This document shows, in pieces, positions 17,266 to 27,312 of a stretch of DNA of 64,000 nucleotides. This DNA is from Rhizobiales bacterium 32-66-11 (lineage in GTDB: Bacteria; Pseudomonadota; Alphaproteobacteria; Rhizobiales; Xanthobacteraceae). The notes under the pieces were generated by a model. It saw nothing but the letters and a program-made list of their open reading frames with translations. It searched no databases and was not told the origin of the DNA. Where the stretch lies: positions 1-64,000 of the forward strand of contig NCEH01000020.1 of assembly GCA_002304505.1 (NCBI GenBank), in the 5' to 3' direction. The stretch's first letter is position 1. Every line of letters starts with the position of its first letter. A program made the translations under genes and the position numbers.

Positions 17266-18753
17266 CTAGATGAAATACAGGACGGTGATGAGCGCGAAGC
17301 AGGGCAAAAGGAACAGGCAGGACCAGCCCATATAGCCGAAGAAGCTCGGCATCTTCACGCCGCGATGGCGCGCGATGGAGAGCACCATGAAGTTGGGCGC
17401 ATTGCCGATATAGGTCATGGCGCCCATAAACACCGCGCCCGCCGAGATCGCCTCCAGCGTCACCTGCAACGGCCCCATGAGGCGATAGGCATCGCCGCCC
17501 GCGAGGTTGAAGAAGACAAGGTAGGTCGGCGCATTGTCCAGGAACGAGGACAGGAGGCCGGTCAGCCAGAAATACCACACATTCACCGGCTGGCCGCTCG
17601 GATCGGTGACGAGGTCCACCAGTGGCGCCAGCGCGCCGGTGGCGCCCGCGCGCAGGATGGCGATGACCGGGATGATGGTCAGGAAGATGGCGGCGAACAG
17701 CTTCGCCACCTCCAGGATCGGCTCCCAGTCGAACCCGTTGCGCTCGCGCACGAGGCGCGGGGTGATGGCGAGCGACACGAAGGCGATGGCGATCAGCAGC
17801 ACGTCGCGCACCACCCATTGCAGCTCCACGCGGGTGCCGTAGACGTCGAACCCGATGCCCGGCTTCCACAGCGCGCTCAGCAGAATGGCGCCGATGATGC
17901 CGATCAGCAGCGGCACGTTCTGCAAGCCGCGCACATTGACGTGCTCGGTATCCGGGGTGGGATCGGGCAGCGGCGGCGGGGTTTCCTTGGAATAGAAATA
18001 GCGGTCGAGAAAATAGAAGGCGACCAGCAGCAGGCCGGCCACCACCAAGGTGTCGTGCAGCAAATGGGTGGTGGTCCAGAAGAAGCTGACGCCCTTCAGG
18101 AAGCCCAGGAACAGCGGCGGGTCGCCGAGCGGGGTCAGCGAGCCGCCGATGTTCGACACCAGGAAGATGAAGAACACCACCACGTGCACGTTATAGCGGC
18201 GGTTGTCGTTCGCCCGCAGCAACGGGCGGATCAGCACCATGGAGGCGCCGGTGGTGCCGATGAGGCTGGCGATCACCGTGCCAAAGGCGAGAATGCCGGT
18301 GTTGGTCAGCGGCGTGCCGTGGATGTTGCCGGCGATCAGGATGCCGCCGGACACCGTGAACAGCGAGAACAGCAGGATGATGAAAGGAATATATTCCAGC
18401 GCCGCCGTATGCACCACTTCGTGCAGCATCAGGCTGGGCCCGAAGGTGAGCGCGAACGGCACCATGAAGCAGGCGCCCCAGAACAGCGCCACCTTGCCGT
18501 AATGATGGTGCCAGAAATGGTTCGCCAATAGCGGAAACAGCGCGATCGACAGCAGCATGCCGGCGAACGGGAGGCCCCAGAGCAGGTTCAGATCGGCGCC
18601 ATTGATGGTCGTCACGCCCGGCGCGGCGGCGTTTGCGAGCGAGGCATTCAGCAGAACCGGAAGGGCGGCCAGGGTGCCGGCGAGAATCCGCAGTCCGGTT
18701 CCCCTGCGGGATGCGCGCGGCCTTGCGGTTTCACGTTCCGGATTTGGCCCCAC
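17266..18753 (-). CDS. Sodium/proton antiporter-like membrane protein
   Basis: This 495-residue protein belongs to the ion-transporter superfamily (NhaD/ArsB/citrate-type). A signal-like hydrophobic N-terminus (LRILAGTLAALPVLLNASLANA) is followed by about twelve hydrophobic segments. Diagnostic stretches are TVSGGILIAGNIHGTPLTNT, GTTGASMVLIRPLLRAN, FLVSNIGGSLTPLGDPPLFLGFLKG and SSFLDNAPTYLVFFNLAGG, the two re-entrant-loop regions of this fold. The start is GTG 18753, with GGGGAGGA about ten bases upstream; the nearby ATG is in another frame. Sodium export is the usual annotation for this subfamily, but the ion cannot be fixed from sequence. It stands alone. Confidence 0.85.
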   Translation of the reverse strand: MGPNPERETARPRASRRGTGLRILAGTLAALPVLLNASLANAAAPGVTTINGADLNLLWGLPFAGMLLSIALFPLLANHFWHHHYGKVALFWGACFMVPFALTFGPSLMLHEVVHTAALEYIPFIILLFSLFTVSGGILIAGNIHGTPLTNTGILAFGTVIASLIGTTGASMVLIRPLLRANDNRRYNVHVVVFFIFLVSNIGGSLTPLGDPPLFLGFLKGVSFFWTTTHLLHDTLVVAGLLLVAFYFLDRYFYSKETPPPLPDPTPDTEHVNVRGLQNVPLLIGIIGAILLSALWKPGIGFDVYGTRVELQWVVRDVLLIAIAFVSLAITPRLVRERNGFDWEPILEVAKLFAAIFLTIIPVIAILRAGATGALAPLVDLVTDPSGQPVNVWYFWLTGLLSSFLDNAPTYLVFFNLAGGDAYRLMGPLQVTLEAISAGAVFMGAMTYIGNAPNFMVLSIARHRGVKMPSFFGYMGWSCLFLLPCFALITVLYFI

Positions 18754-18862
18754 CGTCCATCCTCCCCACTTCGCCCTAAGCCTTTTGATGGACGATGGCG
18801 GCGGCTAACGCAAGCTGGCCGCTCCGGTTTTGGCTTTGGATGTGCCGCAGCGTCAGGCGGGA

Positions 18863-21346
18863 TCAGGTGCCGCGCGGCTTCGCCCGGTGCGTCGGCGGCG
18901 CGCTCGCCGGGTCCTCCGGCCAGGGATGGCGCGGATAGCGCCCGCGCATTTCGGCCCGCACGTCGCGCCAGGAGCCGCGCCAGAATTGCGGCAGATCCTT
19001 CGTCACCTGGATCGGCCGGTGGGCCGGCGAGAGCAAAGACAGGATCAGCGGCACCTTGCCGGCAGCGATGGCGGGATGGCGGGTGAGGCCGAACAATTCC
19101 TGCACCCGCACCGCCAGCAGCGGGCCTTCGGGATTTTCATAATCGATCGGCAGGCGCGAGCCCGAGGGCGCGTCGAAATGGGTCGGCGCCTCCGCCTCCA
19201 GGCGGGCCGTGAGCGCATAGGGCAGCAAGGCGTGAAGTGCATGGCCAAGATCCCCCGCGCCGATCTGCGCGAGCGAGGACTTGCCGTCGAGAAACGGCGC
19301 GAGCCAGACGTCCGCCGTGGCGGAAAGCGTTGCGTCGGAGAGGTCGGGCCAGCCCTGCGCTTCGCCCTCCGCATGGCGCAGGAATTCCACCCGGTCGCGC
19401 CATTGCGCCAGCGCCGCCGTCCAGGGCAGGCGGTTCATGCCGAGGCCCGCAATCCCCTGGGCCAGCACCCGCGCCGTCTCTGCGCCCGCCGGCACCGGAC
19501 GCGGACGGTCGGCGAGCACCAAGGCGCGCAGGCGCCGGGTTTCGCGCGCCCGCACGGCGGCGGCCTCGGCATCGAAGCCGATCTCGATTCCGCTGCGGAT
19601 CTCGCCCGCGAACAGGCGCTCCAGCTCCTCGTCGGACAGCGCGGCAGCAAGCGAGATGCGCGCCGCCTCCGCCCGGCCGGAAATTTCCGCGACCGAAAGC
19701 AGCGGTGCCCTGGCGAGCGCGGCGGACGGCTCCATCACCCCGCCGCGCCCGTTCGCCAGCAGGAAACGCGTGCCATCGCCGCGCGCCTTCGCCACCCGGT
19801 CGGGAAAGGCGAGCGCCAGCAAGGCGGCGGGAGAGGGGGCCTCGCCCTTTTTCGAGCCGCGCGCGCCGGCAAGATCGGCCCAGCGCTCCGCGAGGCGGCG
19901 GGCATCGTCGGCGCGGCGCGAGCGGTCGCGGCGGAACTCCTCCAGGCGGTGGAGGAGGTCCACGCTCTCCCCGCCGAGCCCGCGTTCCACCAGGAGCGCG
20001 GCGATTTCAGCGGCCAGCGCGGCCACACCGGCATCGGCGCCCATCACCACCATATGGGCGAGGCGCGGCGGCAGCGGCAGGCGCGCCATGCGCCGGCCGA
20101 GGGATGTCACCGCGCCGTCTTCGTCGAGCGCGCCGAGCAGCACCAGCAGCGCCTTCGCCTCGATGAGCGCGGGCAATGGCGGGGGATCGAGAAAGGCAAG
20201 GCTGCGGGCATCGCGCACGCCCCAGACCGCAAGATCCAGCACCAGGCCGGAGAGGTCGGCGGCGAGGATTTCCGGGGTCGCGAAGGCTTGCAGGCTCGCG
20301 GTCTCCCCTTCGCCCCACAGGCGATAGCACACGCCCGGCTCGGTGCGTCCCGCGCGGCCGCGCCTTTGGTCGGCGGCGGCGCGGGAGACGCGCACGGTCT
20401 CAAGCCGCGTCAGCCCCACGTCCGGCTCGAACCGCGGCACGCGGGCAAGCCCGCCGTCCACCACCACGCGCACGCCCTCGATGGTGAGGCTGGTTTCGGC
20501 GATGGAGGTGGCCAGCACCACCTTGCGCCGTCCGGCAGGCGCCGGCAGCACCGCGCGATCCTGCTCGGCGGCATCCAGCGCCCCATAGAGCGGCACGATA
20601 TCGACGGAGGGATCCCGCACCTGCGCGCGCAAAAGGTTTTCCGTGCGGCGGATTTCGCCCGCACCGGGCAAAAACGCGAGCACCGAGCCGCGCTCGGCGC
20701 CAAGCGCGGTCTTCACCGCCTCCGCCACCTGGGCATCGATGGGCGCGCGGGCATCGCGGCCGAGATAGCGGGTGGTGACCGGAAAGGCCCGGCCCTCGCT
20801 CTCCACCACCGGCGCCGGCGCGCCCGCCCCGCCCAGCAGCGTGGCGACGCGGGCGCCGTCCAGCGTCGCCGACATGGGCAGAAGCCGCAGATCCTCGCGC
20901 AGCGCGCCTTGCGAATCGAGCGCGAGGGCGAGGCCGAGGTCGGCGTCGAGGCTGCGCTCGTGATATTCGTCGAACAGCACCGCCGCGACACCCGACAATT
21001 CCGGATCGTCGAGGATCATGCGGGTGAAAACGCCTTCGGTGATCACCTCGATCTGCGTGCGCCGCGAGACTTCCGAGCGCAGGCGCACCCGATAGCCGAC
21101 CCGATCCCCCACCCGCTCGCCGAGCGTCTGCGCCATGCGATGGGCGGCGGCGCGGGCGGCGAGGCGGCGCGGCTCCAGCACCAGGATGCGCCGGCCGGCG
21201 ACCCATGGCTCGTCCATCAGCGCCAGCGGCACGCGCGTGGTCTTGCCGGCCCCCGGCGGAGCGACCAGCACGGCGCTCGCCCGCGCGCGCAGCGTCGCGG
21301 TGAGGGCGGGCAGAATGGCATCGATGGGCAGGCGAGTATCGAACAT
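18863..21346 (-). CDS. hrpB: ATP-dependent RNA helicase HrpB
   Basis: This is an 827-residue DEAH-box-like helicase, the normal length for HrpB. Walker A APPGAGKTT is at 29-37, the DEYH Walker B at 126-129 and the SAT motif at 159-161. Motif VI is in the QRRGRAGRTEPG stretch, preceded by the ATSIAETSLTIEGVRVVVDGGL block. A helicase-associated HA2-like region and the HrpB C-terminal domain (EAPTHFDAPSGSRLPIDYENPEGP) follow. The physiological role of HrpB is poorly defined in any bacterium; RNA remodelling is assumed. It ends 110 bases from the antiporter gene on the same strand and is divergent from the WD40 gene. Confidence 0.95.
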   Translation of the reverse strand: MFDTRLPIDAILPALTATLRARASAVLVAPPGAGKTTRVPLALMDEPWVAGRRILVLEPRRLAARAAAHRMAQTLGERVGDRVGYRVRLRSEVSRRTQIEVITEGVFTRMILDDPELSGVAAVLFDEYHERSLDADLGLALALDSQGALREDLRLLPMSATLDGARVATLLGGAGAPAPVVESEGRAFPVTTRYLGRDARAPIDAQVAEAVKTALGAERGSVLAFLPGAGEIRRTENLLRAQVRDPSVDIVPLYGALDAAEQDRAVLPAPAGRRKVVLATSIAETSLTIEGVRVVVDGGLARVPRFEPDVGLTRLETVRVSRAAADQRRGRAGRTEPGVCYRLWGEGETASLQAFATPEILAADLSGLVLDLAVWGVRDARSLAFLDPPPLPALIEAKALLVLLGALDEDGAVTSLGRRMARLPLPPRLAHMVVMGADAGVAALAAEIAALLVERGLGGESVDLLHRLEEFRRDRSRRADDARRLAERWADLAGARGSKKGEAPSPAALLALAFPDRVAKARGDGTRFLLANGRGGVMEPSAALARAPLLSVAEISGRAEAARISLAAALSDEELERLFAGEIRSGIEIGFDAEAAAVRARETRRLRALVLADRPRPVPAGAETARVLAQGIAGLGMNRLPWTAALAQWRDRVEFLRHAEGEAQGWPDLSDATLSATADVWLAPFLDGKSSLAQIGAGDLGHALHALLPYALTARLEAEAPTHFDAPSGSRLPIDYENPEGPLLAVRVQELFGLTRHPAIAAGKVPLILSLLSPAHRPIQVTKDLPQFWRGSWRDVRAEMRGRYPRHPWPEDPASAPPTHRAKPRGT

Positions 21347-21485
21347 GGAGCACGGCGACCAAGAGAGCCGCCCCTTAGGCCATCAAAGCGCAGGGAAATC
21401 CAGAGCGGCGCCCTCAGCGTGGCCCAATGGCGGGACAAGGCGGCGACCTTGGCTTATGAAGGCGGCATCCGACCGCCTTTATGGA

Positions 21486-22490
21486 ATGTCGCCCGAAATG
21501 CCGTCCACGCCGTCCACGCTCACCGACAAGGTGCGCACCTTCGCCCTCGACGGGGCGACCGCCGCCGCCGCCTTCCTGCGCGGCACCTGCGTCTTCATCT
21601 CCGAGACCGGCACCGCACTCTTTCCCGACGCGGACCGCACGCTTGCGCTGCACGACGGCGTGGTGCTGTGCGCCGCGGGCGACGGGCAGCGCCTCGTGAC
21701 CGGCGGCGACGACGGCAAGGTGATGGAGGTGCTCGCCAGCGGCGAAGCGAAGACCCTCGCCGCGCAGAACGGCAGCTGGATCGACCGCATCGCGCTCGGG
21801 CCGGACGGCGCCGTCGCCTATTCCGCCGGCAAGACCGCTTTCCTGGTGCCGGCGAAAGGCGAGGTGCGCAGCTTTGCCGCACCCTCCACCGTCGGCGGCC
21901 TCGCCTTCGCGCCCAAGGGGCTGCGGGTGGCGGTGGCGCATTATGGCGGGGTCAGCCTGTGGTATCCCAACGCCGCCGACGCGAAGCCAGAGGTGCTGGA
22001 ATGGAAGGGCTCCCATCTCGGCGTCACCTATTCGCCGGACGGACGCTTCATCATCACCACCATGCAGGAACCCTCGCTGCACGGCTGGCGCCTCGCCGAC
22101 GGCGCGCACATGCGCATGACCGGCTATCCGGCGCGGGTGAAGAGCTTCGCATTCACCCATGACGGCAAGTGGCTGGTCTCCTCCGGCTCCACCGAAGTGG
22201 TGCTGTGGCCGTTCGCCACCAAGGACGGCCCGATCGGCAAGCAGCCCTCCATGCAGGCGCCTTCCGCCAGCGGCGGGCGCGTGAGCGTGGTGGCGTGCCA
22301 TCCCAAGGACCCGGTGATGGCCTGCGGCTATGATGACGGCATGGTGCTGATGGTGCGCCTGACCGACGGCGCGGAAATCCTGCTGCGGGCGCCCGACGCG
22401 TCGGTGGTGAGCACCATCGCCTGGCGCAAGGACGGCGGCGCGGTGGCCTTCGGCACCGCGGGCGGCAGCGCCGGCCTGCTGGAGTTTTAG
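21486..22490 (+). CDS. WD40-repeat protein, possible zinc-GTPase partner
   Basis: This beta-propeller protein of about 334 residues starts at ATG 21486 or at the ATG four codons later (21498); the longer reading from 21135 overlaps hrpB and is rejected. Repeats are visible as recurring strand units with SPDG, THDG or GPDG turns ([41 protein letters not shown]). There is no signal peptide, so it is likely cytosolic. From memory, such WD40 proteins accompany COG0523 GTPases in some rhizobial genomes; here it is 5.4 kb from the GTPase, separated by genes on the other strand. That link is inference only. Confidence 0.75.
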   Translation: MSPEMPSTPSTLTDKVRTFALDGATAAAAFLRGTCVFISETGTALFPDADRTLALHDGVVLCAAGDGQRLVTGGDDGKVMEVLASGEAKTLAAQNGSWIDRIALGPDGAVAYSAGKTAFLVPAKGEVRSFAAPSTVGGLAFAPKGLRVAVAHYGGVSLWYPNAADAKPEVLEWKGSHLGVTYSPDGRFIITTMQEPSLHGWRLADGAHMRMTGYPARVKSFAFTHDGKWLVSSGSTEVVLWPFATKDGPIGKQPSMQAPSASGGRVSVVACHPKDPVMACGYDDGMVLMVRLTDGAEILLRAPDASVVSTIAWRKDGGAVAFGTAGGSAGLLEF

Positions 22491-22683
22491 GTTTGATGTT
22501 TGCGGTGCACGGGGGCGGCGGGGGTGGGATTCGCACCCGGCACGGCGCGGCAGGATGGACCAAGCCCGCGCCGCGCCGCCGTCTGGATGTGATCGTCGCG
22601 GGGCTGTCACGTCGAACAGCTATCGGCTAACGTCAGCGTCATCTCGCAGGCGCGAGATGCACCATGCCGGTCGGAGATGCTCC

Positions 22684-23430
22684 ATGAAGATCGAGGACGT
22701 TCGCCGCAACGCCTACTCCATGCCCCTGACGAATCCCGCCTATCCGCCGGGACCCTACCGCTTCTTCGACCGCGAGTTCATGATCATCACCTACCGCACC
22801 GACATCGAGGCCCTGCGCCGGGTCGTGCCGGAGCCGCTTGAAGTGTACGAGCCGCTGGTGAAGTACGAATTCATCCGCATGCCCGATTCCACCGGCTTCG
22901 GCGATTATACCGAGACCGGACAGGTGATCCCGGTGAAGCTCGACGGCGTGGAAGGCGGCTACGTCCATTCCATGTATCTGGACGACGAGGCGCCGATCGC
23001 CGGCGGCCGCGAGCTGTGGGGCTTCCCCAAGAAGTATGCCCACCCCAAGATGGAAGTGGAAAAGGACGTCCTGGTCGGCCGCCTGCATTATGGCAAGACC
23101 CTGTGCGTGGAAGCCACCATGGGCTACAAGCACAAGCAGGCCGACAAGGACGCGGTGCTCGCCGCCCTGAAGACCCCGAGCTTCCTGATCAAGATCATCC
23201 CCCATGTGGATGCCACCCCGCGGATCTGCGAGCTGGTGCGTTATTATCTGGAAGACATCCAGCTCAAGGAATGCTGGACCGGCCCGGCCGCGCTCGGCCT
23301 GTATCCGCACGTGATGGCGGATGTCGCCAAACTGCCGGTGCTGGAAGTGGTTTCCGCCCTGCACCTGCGCGCCGACCTGACGCTCGGCATGGGCGAAGTG
23401 GTTTACGACTATATGACCGAGACGAAATGA
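22684..23430 (+). CDS. adc: Acetoacetate decarboxylase
   Basis: This 248-residue enzyme should convert acetoacetate to acetone and CO2 through a Schiff base. ATG 22684 ([14 protein letters not shown]) is chosen over the longer frame from 22555. The active-site region is [13 protein letters not shown], with the catalytic Lys at position 116 and its adjacent Lys at 117 (the pair whose charge repulsion lowers the pKa). The N-terminal [14 protein letters not shown] and the C-terminal [16 protein letters not shown] are standard for the family. It precedes a patatin phospholipase gene; adc, patatin and 3-hydroxybutyrate dehydrogenase genes commonly cluster in rhizobia around PHB and ketone-body breakdown. 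A short hairpin at 22640-22659 lies in its leader. Confidence 0.95.
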   Translation: MKIEDVRRNAYSMPLTNPAYPPGPYRFFDREFMIITYRTDIEALRRVVPEPLEVYEPLVKYEFIRMPDSTGFGDYTETGQVIPVKLDGVEGGYVHSMYLDDEAPIAGGRELWGFPKKYAHPKMEVEKDVLVGRLHYGKTLCVEATMGYKHKQADKDAVLAALKTPSFLIKIIPHVDATPRICELVRYYLEDIQLKECWTGPAALGLYPHVMADVAKLPVLEVVSALHLRADLTLGMGEVVYDYMTETK

Positions 23431-23574
23431 TCCGGCCCGGAGCGCGCGCCGGCACTCGGCGCTTGCGCTCCGGCGCCTGATCCCGCCTTCTTCGAACACG
23501 ACGGCGTGGTCCGGCGAGGGGTGGCGGGGAAACCCCACTCCTCGCGCTGAACGGGCCGCGGGCCGCCAAGCTGG

Positions 23575-24738
23575 ATGGGGAACGACATGCGCACGCGGAT
23601 CTGTGAAAATCCCAACGACATCAGCGAGATCGTCAAGGATTACGACCGTGTCGCCCTGGTGTTCCAGGGAGGCGGCGCGCTCGGTGCCTATCAGGCGGGC
23701 GTCTATGAGGCGCTCTCGATCGCCGGCGCTGAGCCCAATTGGGTCTCCGGCGTCTCCATCGGCGCGATCAATTCGGCGATCATCGCCGGCAACACGCTGG
23801 AAAACCGCATTCCCCGCCTGCGGGAATTCTGGGAGACCGTGTCCGGCCGCAAGATCTGGCCGTTCACCCCCGACGGCGACATCTTCCGCGCCGTGCGCAA
23901 TCAGATGAGTGCAATGGTGACCATGAATTTGGGTCAACCGGGCTTCTTCAAGCCGCGTTTTCCCAATCCCTGGCTCCTGCCCACCGGCTCGGCGAACGCC
24001 ACCAGCCTCTACGACACCGAACCTCTGCGTGAGACCCTGCTGAAGCTGGTCGATTTCGACCTCATCAACAATGGCTCTAAGCGCTTTTCCGTGGGCGCGG
24101 CGAACGTGCGCACCGGTAACTTCATCTATTTCGACAATACCACCCACCGCATCGGTCCCGAGCATGTGATGGCCTCCGGCGCCCTGCCGCCGGCGTTCCC
24201 GCCGGTGCGCATCGACGGCGAATATTATTGGGACGGCGGCGTGGTCTCCAACACCCCGCTGCAATGGCTGCTGGACCAGCCGGATCATCCGGGCGCCCTG
24301 GTGTTCCAGGTGGATCTGTTCTCCGCGCGCGGCGATCTGCCCCGCGACATGTTCCAGGTGATCGAGCGGCAGAAGGACATCGTCTATTCCAGCCGCACGC
24401 GCTACACCACGGACCTGTTCCGCCGGGTGCAATTGCTGCGCTCCCGGCATGCGGAAGCGGTGCTGCGCATTCCCGAGCAGCTGCGCACCGAGGAAGACCA
24501 GCAGGTGATCTCCGATTATGAGAAGTCCGGCGCGGTCAACATCTGCCACCTGATCTATCAGGAGAAGGATTACGAGCGCGACTTCAAGGATTACGAATTC
24601 TCCGGCACCTCGATGCGCGACCATTGGGCCTCGGGCTTCGAGGACACGGTGAAGACCTTGCGCCATCCGCAATGGCTCATGAAGCCGGACAAGAGCAAGG
24701 CCATCGTCGTCCACGACGTGCATCGCATCGACGACTGA
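23575..24738 (+). CDS. Patatin-like phospholipase (DUF3734-type)
   Basis: This 387-residue lipid acyl hydrolase carries the patatin dyad. The oxyanion loop GGGALG is at 32-37, the nucleophile elbow GVSIG at 59-63 with Ser61, and the catalytic Asp in YYWDGGVVSN at about residue 220. The C-terminal third (RQKDIVYSSRTRYTTD onward, ending in a FEDTVKTLRHPQW block) matches the DUF3734 extension seen in alphaproteobacterial patatins. It follows adc on the same strand after 144 bases, and a terminator closes the unit, so the two genes are probably one transcript. The natural substrate is unknown. A role at the PHB-granule surface is possible but is inference from the neighbours. Confidence 0.92.
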   Translation: MGNDMRTRICENPNDISEIVKDYDRVALVFQGGGALGAYQAGVYEALSIAGAEPNWVSGVSIGAINSAIIAGNTLENRIPRLREFWETVSGRKIWPFTPDGDIFRAVRNQMSAMVTMNLGQPGFFKPRFPNPWLLPTGSANATSLYDTEPLRETLLKLVDFDLINNGSKRFSVGAANVRTGNFIYFDNTTHRIGPEHVMASGALPPAFPPVRIDGEYYWDGGVVSNTPLQWLLDQPDHPGALVFQVDLFSARGDLPRDMFQVIERQKDIVYSSRTRYTTDLFRRVQLLRSRHAEAVLRIPEQLRTEEDQQVISDYEKSGAVNICHLIYQEKDYERDFKDYEFSGTSMRDHWASGFEDTVKTLRHPQWLMKPDKSKAIVVHDVHRIDD

Positions 24739-24782
24739 GCCCGCCTGCCTGAGCCGCCAAGGCGGCCTTGAAACGCGCAAAT

Positions 24783-24812
24783 CCCCGGCTTTCAGGCCGG
24801 GGCTTTTCGTTT
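24783..24812 (+). terminator. Rho-independent terminator after patatin gene
   Basis: Stem CCCCGGC at 24783-24789 pairs with GCCGGGG at 24796-24802, followed by CTTTTCGTTT. It ends the adc-patatin unit and also separates it from the convergent TSUP exporter gene. Confidence 0.85.
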
Positions 24813-24829
24813 GCGCGGCGGCGCGCGCC

Positions 24830-25588
24830 TCAGACGAAGAGGCCGCGCGCCAGCATGAATGCGCCGAGGCCGAGCAGGCCGGCGAAGAAGCAGGTCTTGA
24901 ACGTCGCTGGAGAGAAGGTGAGGCGCATGCGCCGGCCCACCTCCATGCCGATCAGCGCCGGCACCAAAGCGATCAGCGACAACATCACCGCGTGCGGATC
25001 GGCGAGCGGCGCATCGCCGCCGGTGAGCGCGAAGGCGAGGGTGAAATTCGCCACCGTGAAGGTGAGGCCGAGCGCCTGGATCAGGTCCTCCCGCTCCAGC
25101 GCGAGCGATTGCAGATAGGGCGCGGACGGCATGACCGTGACGCCGGTGGTGCCGGTCAGGAACCCGGCGGCGAGGCCGATCACCGGCGAGAGCCATCCTT
25201 CCCAGGCGGAGGGGGTGTGGAAATGGATCGAGCGCAGGCCGAGCACGCCATAGACGGACAAGGTCAGCCCCAGCAGCGGCGGCGCCCAGTGGGAACTGAG
25301 GCCGCCCAGCCAATAGCCGCCGATCAGCGTGCCCGCCATCAGCGTGAGCAGCAGCGTCCAGAACCGCTTCGCATTGGGCAGGATGCGCGGGCCGCTGAAC
25401 AATTGCAGCACATTGGTCACGGTCGCCGGAACGATGATCATCGCCGCGGCGTGGGACGGCGGCATGACGATGCTCAGCAGGCCGACACCGATGGTCGGCA
25501 GGCCCATGGCGATGACGCCTTTCACCACGCCGGCGAGGACCAGCGCGAAGGCGATGAAAATTAGGGTGAGCAAGGACCAGTCGGACAT
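24830..25588 (-). CDS. TSUP-family membrane exporter (TauE/SafE)
   Basis: This 252-residue membrane protein starts at ATG 25588 (MSDWSLLTLIFIAFALVLAG). It has about eight hydrophobic segments and the family hallmarks of TauE/SafE proteins: the early VVKGVIAMGLPTIGVGLLS and the inverted-repeat counterpart AAGFLTGTTGVTVMPSAPYLQSL. The family moves sulfite, sulfoacetate and other organic or inorganic anions across the inner membrane. The divergent LysR gene 87 bases away is the likely regulator, and its ligand may be the transported compound or its precursor. The exact substrate cannot be read. Confidence 0.9.
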   Translation of the reverse strand: MSDWSLLTLIFIAFALVLAGVVKGVIAMGLPTIGVGLLSIVMPPSHAAAMIIVPATVTNVLQLFSGPRILPNAKRFWTLLLTLMAGTLIGGYWLGGLSSHWAPPLLGLTLSVYGVLGLRSIHFHTPSAWEGWLSPVIGLAAGFLTGTTGVTVMPSAPYLQSLALEREDLIQALGLTFTVANFTLAFALTGGDAPLADPHAVMLSLIALVPALIGMEVGRRMRLTFSPATFKTCFFAGLLGLGAFMLARGLFV

Positions 25589-25675
25589 GGCGCGAACATG
25601 CTGCTTCCGCCCCATCCCGGCAATGTGGAACTTCCGCTTCTAGCCTTCGGAACATCCGAAGGATAAGCTTCTCCC

Positions 25676-26578
25676 ATGCGCCTGGATCTCTCGGACCTGC
25701 GGTTGTTCCTGAATGTGGTGGAGGCCGGCAGCCTCACCGCCGGAGCCGCCCGCGCCCATCTGGCGCTGGCCTCGGTCAGCGCGCGCATCCGCGACATGGA
25801 GGCGGAGATCGGCACGCCGCTGCTGGAGCGCGGCCGCGCCGGCGTCGCCGTGACCCCGGCGGGGGAAGCGCTGGTGCATCATGCCCGCCTGATGCTGGCG
25901 CAGAGCGAACGCATGCGCGGCGAGCTCGCAGGCTATGGCAAGGGCTTGAAGGGCCATGTGCGCCTGTGGTGCAACACCGCCGCCTTCGGCCATGGCCTCT
26001 CCGCGGACCTCGCCCGCTTCCTCGCCGCCAATCCCAATATCGACATGGATCTGGAGGAGCGGCCGAGCTGGCAGATCGCCCAGGCGCTGGCCGAGGGGCT
26101 GATCCATCTCGGCATCACCTCGGATGCCGCCGATACCTCGGGCCTGCATCTGACGCGCTATCGCGAGGATCATCTGGTGGTGGCGCTGCCGCGCGGCCAT
26201 CCGCTTTGCGAGCGGGCCAGCCTGCGCATTGCCGATGTGCTGGACGAGCCGTTCGTCGGCCTGCCCGAGGGCAACGGTCTGCAAAGCCTGGTGGAGCGCA
26301 ATGCGGTGCGAGCCGGCGGGACGCTCAAATATCGGGTGCGGGTGAACGGCTTCGCCGCGGTCGCGACCATGGTGGGGCCGCACATCGAGGCCCATGTGGG
26401 GCTTGCGGTGATCCCGGCGGCGGTGGCGCAGCAATTGCGCGAGAGCCACGCGCTGGTGTTCGTGCCGCTGGACGAGCCTTGGGCGCGCCGCACTTTGGTG
26501 ATCGCGGTGCGGCGCGAAGACGTGCTGCCCGCCTATGCCCAGCGCCTGCTCGCCTATCTGCGTCCGGCGGGCGCATGA
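25676..26578 (+). CDS. LysR-family transcriptional regulator
   Basis: This 300-residue regulator has a winged helix-turn-helix at residues 1-60 (LSDLRLFLNVVEAGSLTAGAARAHLALASVSARIRDMEAEIGTPLLER) and a LysR substrate-binding domain from about 90 to the C-terminus. It is divergent from the TSUP exporter gene with an 87-base intergenic region, the classical layout for a LysR protein controlling its neighbour and itself. No clean T-N11-A palindrome was picked out in the short intergenic region. It ends 34 bases before the convergent glutathione S-transferase gene. Confidence 0.93.
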   Translation: MRLDLSDLRLFLNVVEAGSLTAGAARAHLALASVSARIRDMEAEIGTPLLERGRAGVAVTPAGEALVHHARLMLAQSERMRGELAGYGKGLKGHVRLWCNTAAFGHGLSADLARFLAANPNIDMDLEERPSWQIAQALAEGLIHLGITSDAADTSGLHLTRYREDHLVVALPRGHPLCERASLRIADVLDEPFVGLPEGNGLQSLVERNAVRAGGTLKYRVRVNGFAAVATMVGPHIEAHVGLAVIPAAVAQQLRESHALVFVPLDEPWARRTLVIAVRREDVLPAYAQRLLAYLRPAGA

Positions 26579-26612
26579 GGCCGGGCGCGCGCGGCGCCGG
26601 CCGGGTCGGCCC

Positions 26613-27263
26613 TCAGAATTCGACGTCCAGCTCTTCCAGCTCTTCCGGCTCGGCTTTTGCGCCGGCGATCCATTCCTGCATGAGGGGATGGGCCATCATG
26701 CGGTCGCGATAGGCGGCGCAGGCGGCGTCGAGCGCGACGTCATAGGTGGCGAAGCGCGAGCACACCGGCGCATACATGGCGTCCGCGAGCGTGATGTTCG
26801 CGCCCATCAGATACGGCCCGCCATGGGCGGCGAAGCAGCCGCGCCAGATGGCGAGGATGCGCTCGATGTCCGCCTGGGCGCCGGCCCACACCTTGAAGCC
26901 GGGGAAATGGGCCTTCATGTTCATCGGCAGGGCCGAGCGCATGTTGGCGAAGCCGGAATGCATCTCGCCGGAGATCGAGAGGCAGTGCGCCCGCGCCGCG
27001 CGGTCGGCGGGCAGCAACTGGGCTTGCGGGAAGACTTCGTTGAGATAGGCGGCGATGGCCAGCGTATCCCACACGGTCACGCCCTCATGCACCAGGCGCG
27101 GCACGAGGAAGGAGGGGGAGAGCAGCAGCAGTTCGGCCTTCGCGTCCGGATCGTCCACCGGCACCCGCTCTTCCTCGAAGGCGAGGCCCGCCATCTTGCA
27201 CAGCAGCCAGCCGCGCAGCGACCAGGAGGAGTAATTCTTGCTGGAAATGGTGAGGGCGCTCAT
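26613..27263 (-). CDS. Glutathione S-transferase family protein
   Basis: This 216-residue protein has an N-terminal thioredoxin-like domain that starts SALTISSKNYSSWSLRGWLLCKMAG; the SSWSLRG segment carries the catalytic Ser position of this GST subgroup. The cis-Pro region is FLVPRL, followed by an acidic VTVWDTLAIAAYLNE segment where glutathione's gamma-glutamyl group usually binds. The C-terminal helical domain holds GPYLMGANITLADAMYAPVCSRF. ATG 27263 is preferred over 27320. The C-terminus is unusually acidic (EPEELEELDVEF). The substrate is unknown. A TGC-N3-GCA box lies 50 bases upstream of the start. Confidence 0.9.
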   Translation of the reverse strand: MSALTISSKNYSSWSLRGWLLCKMAGLAFEEERVPVDDPDAKAELLLLSPSFLVPRLVHEGVTVWDTLAIAAYLNEVFPQAQLLPADRAARAHCLSISGEMHSGFANMRSALPMNMKAHFPGFKVWAGAQADIERILAIWRGCFAAHGGPYLMGANITLADAMYAPVCSRFATYDVALDAACAAYRDRMMAHPLMQEWIAGAKAEPEELEELDVEF

Positions 27264-27312
27264 GAACGTCACCGCTGGCTCGAAGGCATCTGGAGCAATC
27301 TTAGCGGTTGTG